Shown: positions 49,710-64,000 of the stretch, piece by piece
Layout: each line of letters opens with the position of its first letter
How positions within the stretch are numbered: position 1 is the stretch's first letter
Assembly (NCBI GenBank): GCA_007449985.2
Contig: VIIQ02000101.1
Span: 1 to 64,000 of the forward strand
Source of the DNA: Desmodesmus armatus
Lineage: Eukaryota > Chlorophyta > Chlorophyceae > Sphaeropleales > Scenedesmaceae
Reading direction: 5' to 3'
DNA length: 64,000 nt
Notes under the pieces: model-generated
What the model was told of the DNA's origin: nothing
Databases searched by the model: none
The model's input: only the letters and a program-made list of their open reading frames with translations
Translations under genes and position numbers: made by a program

Positions 49710-50035
49710 GGTAGTACGGGAGCAAAGGCACCCGTCTCATCTCAGCTGACTTGCAGTTAACATCTTAAGTAAAATAAACCCACTCAAAGGCCGAGCCGAA
49801 CCTTATGGAGCAGACCATCTGCTGCTGCCACAAAATTAGAAATAACAGGTGACGTCAAATGACACACCCATCAGGGGAATGCATCCAGGGAACATGCGGC
49901 ACGTTGCCGTTATGAAGAAGAACAAGTCTCAGAGGGACACATATAACAACGGACAGATTGCTCAGCCGATCTGGATCGCTAGTGCTGTCGTGACAAACTC
50001 ACATACACTTTCGAACCCCAAAGCCTAAACCCCAA

Positions 50036-50839
50036 ACAGGAAGCCTTGTACCCCAGCGGAGGGTAACTGGGCCATCCAACGTGTGCCCCACAAACACAAC
50101 CACTCCCAATATCCTACTGCCAACACCTTATGCGTCACACACCCCTCCCTGGCAACAGCTCAGTAAGTACCTGGCTGGCCGCTGAAAGCACCAACACAAG
50201 CTGCCAACAACAAGTCTGCCCTGCTGCACTTGGGGCGCAGCGGACCAAGGCGCACACATGTGCACCGCCGACACATGAGTTCACCCACCAACTGTGTTGC
50301 TGTGTGAAGAGCAACAACATCCCCCACAAGGCGTAAGTACGTGCTGCACCACGCTGTCCCAACAGCAGCCTTTGATTACGAGGTATGTACTACATACCCA
50401 ACACACCCAAGGCGTGTGTGCCCGTGCACGCCATGCCTTTGGCCCTTCATGACAGTCGGGGGTTTGTGTAAACTCCTCTCTGGGCTTTTTATATCGTCGA
50501 TCCATGCATGAACCCCGGCAGCTTTTGCGCTGGGTGATCGTACATGCGTCTGCATGCCATGGCAGCCACGCTTACTACAGCGTAGGCTACTAGCCGAAGG
50601 CTTCGGCTTAATTCATGGACAGTAAGCTATATAGGTAGTGAGGGTGCTAAGCCGAAACCAAGCCCACCAGACTGCGCCCAATTGCGCAACAAACCGCCAC
50701 CACCAACAACAACAACACCCAGCTCAAGATCACTGGTTTCATTCAAAGAGTTGCTGCATATACTAGCAGCGCACAGATGCAAAACCAACCCCGCACGTCT
50801 TGCAAAATCCAGCGCCACTGAGCAGTGCATGCTTAGGCA
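50036..50839. other. Downstream flank of gene E, nothing recognised
   Basis: About 800 bp between the duplicated unit and the stop codon of gene E. Short frames only. It probably includes the gene E 3' UTR at its upper end. Confidence 0.4.
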
Positions 50840-58116
<7,277 letters not shown>

Positions 58117-61100
58117 GCCTGAGAGGTTCTCAGAGCTGCTCCTTCTTCTGAAAAGCGATTTAGTTGTTCCTGAGGTGTACTGCAGTCGCTCAGAAAAGAG
58201 TCAATCCGACTACCAGTCCTGCCCTCAGATATCCGTGAAGCACTTGTGTTGAGAGGTCGACAAGATACACTAGTGGCAAAATGGGGCGCTGACTAGCTCC
58301 CAAGCAACGACGCGACATCAGCATCGTACCCCCAGCCCTACGACATCAAGGAACTTCCGTCCTGTCGTTCTGGAGCTGCTTGGAACCTCCTCTGCCGTAG
58401 CCTGGTGATTGCGCTAACCATCAATGCTAGAGATACCACTAATGCACAGCAGCTAGCAGGGTCACTGCTGCTCCCCAACATACTGTACTGTGCTGTTGCA
58501 GGCTGGACCTGTGCTGACAGGCCTTGGCATGCCGCTCTGAACGCACGCTGTTGACCCCTCGACAGAAGACTTTTTGCAAGTGCTCAAGGTGCCACACAGT
58601 TTCCCCTGCCAGCAAAACACGCCAGCACAGGCATGAGCACATTACTGTCACTATGACTCACCGATGGCGTTGGTTTGCGTTGGTTTGCGTTGGTTCAGCG
58701 TTGGCTTTGGCCAACGCGGCGTTGGCGCCCAACGCCCATCTGGCGGCACACCTTGAAACAAGTAGATACGTCCAGGTACATGTAAAAAACACTTTGGGCA
58801 TCCTTTGGCGCTGCTGCATGAGCATGATTGGTGCAACACACCAGACCCTGAGTTGATCACCCCACCCCCCTCCAAGGCCCGGTACCGGACGGACTTGAAC
58901 CTGTCCAAAACAAGTGTTGAGGGTCTCTTTGGTTGTTCTACGTGCCTAAATGTCAGCCATTGTGGCTGCTGGCTGTTTGTGACTTGCCATCACATTGATC
59001 CCTGCAGCACGGTCACACTGCAGGCTGTATCTGGGCCATCAGAACATCGTGTTGACATCAGAAACATATTGTGTATGAACTGTGGTATTTTCTGAACATG
59101 TCCAGACCGGCTATCACCCAACCGGCCAGGTACCAGCACGTGTCATCGATAATGAGTACAGTTGGGCACCCATGTTGATCGACGTCAGTAACTGAAGCTA
59201 TGAAGACTATTCCAGCTGGGCATACAACCACAACATCATCCCGTTACACAACAGATGCATTTAGTTTGGTGCATCGTACACCAAGTACATGCAGAGTAAC
59301 TCTTCCTGGCAGGAGCAACCTGCAGCACACCTGTGCAGCCCCGGCTGCAAAAAACACTAGCTAGTGCATGCTAGTGCACGCGCATGTGCGTAAGCTGCAA
59401 TGACAGATCAACACAATGATGACACTTGGCAGTCCTCGCCTAGTGCAACACCCTGCTTGCCGTTTCAAGGGGATGAGCTGACAGCATTCCAGAGCATGTA
59501 CTACAGAACAACGCGATGTTATACCAAGTTGTTCATCAACTCGGTCATCAACTCGGAACAACTCGTCTCAGAGACTACAATCTCTTTGTTTAGATCACTA
59601 TCAGCATGCACACAAGCTTGCAATCGCCAGTGCGGCACGTGCGGCACGTGCAAGTGTCGCACCAGCGGCACCATGTCCAGCTGCACTGCTGAAGTGCAGT
59701 ACATTGTCGCTGCTCACGTCCGGTCGACGACCATTGATAACAAGGACCACAGATGCGCAACTGCAAAAGCACAACTTTTCTTGAACATCAGTACCATCAA
59801 GCTCACAGCACTGGCGCCAACTACTTTCTGTATGCAGCTCCACCCAACTCACACCGTGCTAGTGCTGGCATCAATTGGGAGGCAGACAGGCATAGACCAA
59901 ATGTCGACGGGCGCGGACACAGTGTGCATGTGCAGGTCATGGCATGGTCGCACACTACAATGTAAGTTCCCCAAACAGCCCCAGACCACAATGCGAGCCA
60001 CAATACGCTGAGGCAAGCAACGTTTTTGCGTATGCACACACTCTACGTATAGTGTATATAGAGTATACGGTATATAGAGTATACGTAGTACCGTGCTGGG
60101 CTGCAGGTACAACTGTACTCAGTAGTACTGCATACGATGCATGGCGGTTGTTGACACCCGGCCGGGACGGCTGATGAATGGCTTTTGGTGTACTTTGTAT
60201 AGGGAGGGCGCAATAGGACACACAAACAGTGTAGGCCGGGGCTCAAGGCACCCCACAACTGCAGCAGCGCTGCTAGCAGTCAACGGCGTGCCCAAACAGT
60301 CAATGATTTCGACTGTGGTGCAGCAGCACCGGACTTTATGAGGTGCAAGCGCTGATGTGTCATCAATCATGACTCATGATGAATCACGCTTGGGATCTTT
60401 GGCTGGATCACCCCCACAGCTCCCTGGTGCTCTTGACCAGCACAGACGTGCTGCAACAAGACAAAACATGCCACCGAAGTTTGAAACGTGTGACGTCACA
60501 CCCGACTCTGCATCTTCTTGACAATTCTATTTGTGTGACACAACAAGTGACACGTGAGATGTTGAGGGCCGCACCCCTCACCACGTATGCAGATCATCCC
60601 TAACAGGTGTTCAGGGCCGTAACCCGTCACCGCATATCATATGTAGATAGTATCATCCCCAAGAGGCAGCACCCCATGCCAGTGACCAAGGCAAGAAGCA
60701 AAGTGTTGCTGCTTCTGCTGGCAGCAGCACCCACAGGGAACTGGCAGCAGTGGGGGCCCACCACACACCAGTCCCAGTGCCACTGCAATTATTCAACCTG
60801 GCCGCCTTGTGCAACCCCTGTGTCTCTCACAACCCAAGGATTCGCCCTCTGTACCATGCGCAAGGGGATTGTTGGGGAGGGGGGGCGCGGGGAAATGCAC
60901 CCCTACAGCAGCATCACATACATTCCCTTGCCTGCCAAAATGTGATCACATGCCACGGCCACAAACACACATCCCTTTTTCCTCAACAAATGCAGCAGCC
61001 AATCATGCGAGATGTTCCACAGCTGGCACGCTGTCGTGGTTTGTGCTGGCGCCGATGGGGGTTTGGGAGGGAGGGTGAAGACCGCACATGTGGTGCACCA

Positions 61101-61902
61101 GCAAGCAGCCCAGCTGGCAGCCAGGGTGTTCTGGCAACAACAGGTGACAGCCAACTGGCAGAACAGGCCAGCGGCTTCAGCAAACAAGGAGTCGCTCCTT
61201 GCACTGCTTCAGCCACGATACAACCATACATACCCACTGCACACTTTGGGTTGAAAGGCAGACCAGCAGGACTGAGTCCCACCTGGCTACCAACAGCACC
61301 ACCGTGGGGTGCAACTTGCACGGGCCAGCAGCCTTTGACAGCACACTTGCACTTATGCAGGACAGTCATGCATTTCATCAGAAGAGCTCCGACCAACCAA
61401 ACAACCCAACCCAAGAACCACGCAGCCCAACTTGATCCTGGCTGCACACCACCCCGTTCAAGCACGACTGACTAAAAAGCCCCACGCCCTAGGCAGACTG
61501 CCCCCTCTTCAACTAACCACCGTGTTGACCATGCAACCCAAAGTGATCCTGGCTGCACATCACTTTCTATACACAGACACACACACCATTGACACGGCCC
61601 ATGCAGCCACTACCTCGCGGTACGCCCTGTGCTGTGACAGCGCGACAGTACAGTACACACCACCACACACAAGCTGGTGTTCCCACAGCACGCCTGCCTA
61701 CAGGTGCAGCTTGCAAACCTGTACGTATAGATTATTCCGACCCCGTGAGCAAACCCCAACCACCCACATGCACAACAAACAAAGCAACCATGCCCAGGGG
61801 CCGTTGACAGCCTCCCTGGCACGACTCTGTGAATTTGAGATGATTGTGCAAACGCACAAGGCTGTGAATTTGTGCCATGTACTGTAGAGGCACAGCATAA
61901 AA
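58117..61902. other. Spacer between genes E and D, no gene recognised
   Basis: It contains the 5' flank of gene E at its lower end and the 3' flank of gene D at its upper end. Short frames only. Small repeats include GCGTTGGTTT/GCGTTGGTTC near 58,666-58,700, an inverted repeat at 60,043-60,088, and a roughly 50-bp duplicated block (GAGGGCCG..CCCCTCACC, CAGGGCCG..CCCGTCACC) at 60,560-60,655. Confidence 0.5.
60043..60088. repeat. AT-rich inverted and direct repeat
   Basis: CTACGTATA (60,043-60,051) is complementary to TATACGTAG (60,080-60,088). Between them GTATATAGAGTATACG occurs twice in tandem (60,054-60,069 and 60,070-60,085). It could form a hairpin or bind a dimeric protein; no function is shown. 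Confidence 0.6.
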
Positions 61903-64000
61903 CTACACCCAGTATGTCGCATAGTTCACAGAGGTAGTTGCAGCCGAAGTGAAGTCCTCATCGGTCCCGCCCTTGTACAAACACCTGTTTTCCTGAGGAT
62001 CCGCATAATAGATGAAGCCCCAGCACTTGTCAGAGTCTGAGCATTTGCGCCTGCAGTCCTCCTCGTTCTGCGTATCCTCCCACTGCTGGTCAGAAACCTG
62101 CTGCCTCGCTGTTGCAGAGTCCAGGTTGAAACCCAATTTGAGGTATGCATCCAACATCTCTTGTGTGTGCAGCTTGCAGCGGTGGTACTGCTGCGTGCCC
62201 TTGGCCTGACCAATCGGGCTCCCGTTGGGCCCGTCCCGTTTGTACGTGATGCGGTAGCCTTGGCCGTAGGCATTGCCCTGCTTCTGGTCACACTCCATGT
62301 CACACAAGCTGCACTGTTTTGTGGCGCGGTTGTACTGCAGCAGGCAGCACATGCGCTTTGTGCAGCGGGCCAGGCATTCGGCCTCTTCTGGGGGTATGTT
62401 GAGTGTGGTACTGTTATTGGGGCTGGTGCCATTGTTGGGGCTGGGAGCAGGGCTCGAGGTGTTGCTGGAGTTGGAGATGCTTGTGATGGTGACGGTGCCG
62501 TTGTTGAAAAGGGCAGGGGCTGTCCCGTTGTTGACAATGCCACCTGCAGAGCACAAAGGTAGCCACACGGACGGAACCAAACGGCAGTGGTGGCAGCAGT
62601 AGGCCCAGCGGCGGCAGCAGCTGACGGGCAGTGACGTCAGAGAATGGTCATGACGATCAGATGGTGCACAAGTTGGGATGCGACCGTCAGCTGTATAGAG
62701 AATATGTCTCCGCTGCAAACCAACAACAAACAAAATATCAACATGTCACAAGGGGCCCGTGAGTGGTCCCACCTGTTGCGCCAGGTGGGGGGATGACAGG
62801 CAGCTGCGCTCCCTGCATGACGGGCGCAGGAGACGGCGATGGGGATGGGGATGGGCTTGGCAAGGGCACAGGCAGGGGTGCAGGCTGTGGCAGGTCTCCA
62901 TCCTCAGGGGGTGTCACAGGGGTGTTGGTGTTGGTCCCGTTGACAACTGAAGCCATGTTTGGCATGACAAAGAAAGACCGGCTCCTCAGGGCATCCTCAC
63001 CCCCCTGTAGAGACAGGACTGGGTGGTAGTGTTGTACAGGAAGCCCCAGCACACGACGCTGTCATCACACTTTTTGGAGCACTCTGCCTCACTCTTCCCC
63101 TGGTCCCACTCTGGCGCAGCGCCCCACTTGAAGGTCTGTGCGCGCAGGGGGTCGAGGGGCACGCCAGCCTTGAGCCATGAGGAGACCTTGTCGGCACTGA
63201 TGCCCAGGCGGGCGTAAAAACCAGATGCTAACATCTTGGCTCGAACCCGGGTGGCCTCCTCTGGGGTGGGGTCCTGCAGGAGGCTGCGGCCTGCACACAA
63301 AGGAGGATGGGGAAACAATGTGCAGTAGCAGGTCAACAACCTTGTCAGTGTGTTTGCATCCTCCTGCATTTCGCTTCGATGCTGGGTTCAGCTGCACCGT
63401 AGCTGCGTGTGGTGTACCCCCATGGAATCAGAAGGAGTCCTTCTGCTTCTTTAAATGGGGCAATGTAGCTCTGCTTGCGCACCCCCGTGTAGCCCCTTGT
63501 TATGTTTACCCTTGCCTACCTGTGTCCGGCACCACTCCCGCATCACTGCTGATTACAGCAGCATCTGTGGCCTCTTGAGTCACCACTGCGGCACCATTGA
63601 TGCTGTTTCTGGTGCTGCTGCTGTCCTTCCCCTTGATGCTTGATGCTGCGGTGAGGGTGCCTGGTGGCAGCTTGTACTGCAACTTAGTGCCGGCAGGGCT
63701 GGAGGGACCTGTGGGAGGTGGGAGATACAGCAAGAGAGTGAGCAGCAGCTGCAGAGCTGTGCAGAAAGACTGCGTTTTGAACAGCTGCAGGTCTCAGCAC
63801 AAGGGGATAAGGCTTGCCAGAATCCTGAGTGGCAGGGCTGCAAGGACCTGTGGAAGGCAGGACGGTCAGACCAAGACTGGAAACAAAAACCCGCGACAGA
63901 GCAGCCAGGAACGGAGGTTCACCTGCTACACAGTCAGCAAGGGTGCTGCCACCAGCTGTATACCCCAGCAGCGGTTGGTGTGATGGTTAGCTGTCACCGC
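61903..64000 (-). CDS. Gene D: third modular Cys-rich / PAN-Apple-like protein, 5' part outside the window
   Basis: Three minus-strand exons are visible: 63708-63520 ([19 protein letters not shown]...), 63290-62773 (Apple-like domain CSKKCDDSVVCWGFLYNTT, then a short Ser-Pro linker) and 62543-61903 (NNGTAPALFNNG, Asn/Ser/Thr-rich linker, CLARCTKRMCCLLQYN and a second Apple-like domain CRRKCSDSDKCWGFIYYADP, ending TYWV). They correspond to exons 11 and 12 of gene C, but the exon 11 equivalent is split by an intron (63291-63519) absent from C and E. Exon 63290-62773 is one base short of a multiple of three because a G-run at 63000-63005 has lost one base (LYRG then GEDALRS). The Cys-rich modules of exons 1-10 should lie beyond 64,000. 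Confidence 0.75.

Larger units (their letters stand above)
47248..50035. repeat. Tandem direct duplication of a 1,394-bp unit
   Basis: Unit 1 (47248-48641) and unit 2 (48642-50035) begin ATTGGCAACGTCGCC and end CGAACCCCAAAGCCTAAACC plus CCA. Every segment I compared was identical, and all open frames longer than 60 codons inside the unit recur unchanged at an offset of 1,394. There are no terminal inverted repeats and no target-site duplication that I can see. The copies are either very recent or an assembly artefact. Confidence 0.9.

Noticed and set aside
47248..50035. LTR retrotransposon or DNA transposon as explanation for the 1,394-bp duplication
   Set aside because: The copies abut directly without internal sequence, and I see no terminal TG..CA, inverted repeats, target-site duplication or transposase/reverse-transcriptase motifs.
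60900..61475. Overlapping frames of 160-241 codons on both strands
   Set aside because: Both strands are open over the same stretch, neither shows a known domain, and there is no paralogue in the window.

Overview
The window looks like nuclear DNA of a green alga (Chlorophyta, probably Chlorophyceae). Every recognisable gene is split by GT-AG introns of about 100-500 bp. The DNA is rich in CAG/CTG and CA/TG simple repeats. The proteins include a kinase with the algal-style GDLCGGNVML catalytic loop, a SufE protein, an mTERF-like protein, a PLATZ zinc-binding protein, and secreted Cys-rich proteins with Ser-Pro linkers like those of algal cell-wall glycoproteins. No bacterial operons, rRNA or tRNA genes were recognised. 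Lineage is inferred from gene content only.

Layout. 1-3110 (+): 3' part of a protein-kinase gene with several frame breaks and a duplicated exon. 3.1-8.3 kb: no gene recognised, diverged repeats. 8.3-11.7 kb and 14.3-17.7 kb (+): two tandem paralogues (genes A and B) for secreted beta-helix / Cys-rich / multi-pass membrane proteins. Each starts with a 19-nt first coding exon, and homologous flanks were duplicated with them. 17.7-19.6 kb: intergenic. 19.6-21.8 kb (-): mTERF-like exons and one terminal exon of uncertain ownership. 25.1-26.3 kb (+): SufE exons. 28.5-30.2 kb (+): PLATZ gene. 30.2-38.8 kb: gene desert with a 240-bp tandem repeat and a telomere-like stretch.

38.8-64 kb (-): three tandem paralogues (genes C, E and D) for large modular secreted proteins. 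Each has, or in D's case presumably has beyond the window edge, a signal peptide, a series of Cys-rich modules mostly on symmetric phase 1-1 exons, PAN/Apple-like modules and a Ser-Pro linker. C and D end in a second Apple-like domain; E ends in an unrelated beta-rich domain. An apparently identical 1,394-bp direct tandem duplication lies between C and E. A roughly 480-bp (TG)n microsatellite lies in the last intron of E.

The main theme is a cluster of expanding cell-surface and secreted protein families: A/B are membrane-anchored and receptor-like, C/E/D are secreted and adhesion-like. They plausibly act at the cell wall or in recognition, but the sequence does not show a specific function. 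A second theme is single-base indels, mostly at short homopolymers, that break otherwise well-conserved frames in the kinase, gene A, gene C, gene D and the mTERF gene. They suggest either consensus errors in a long-read assembly or widespread recent pseudogenisation, so intactness should not be judged from this sequence alone.
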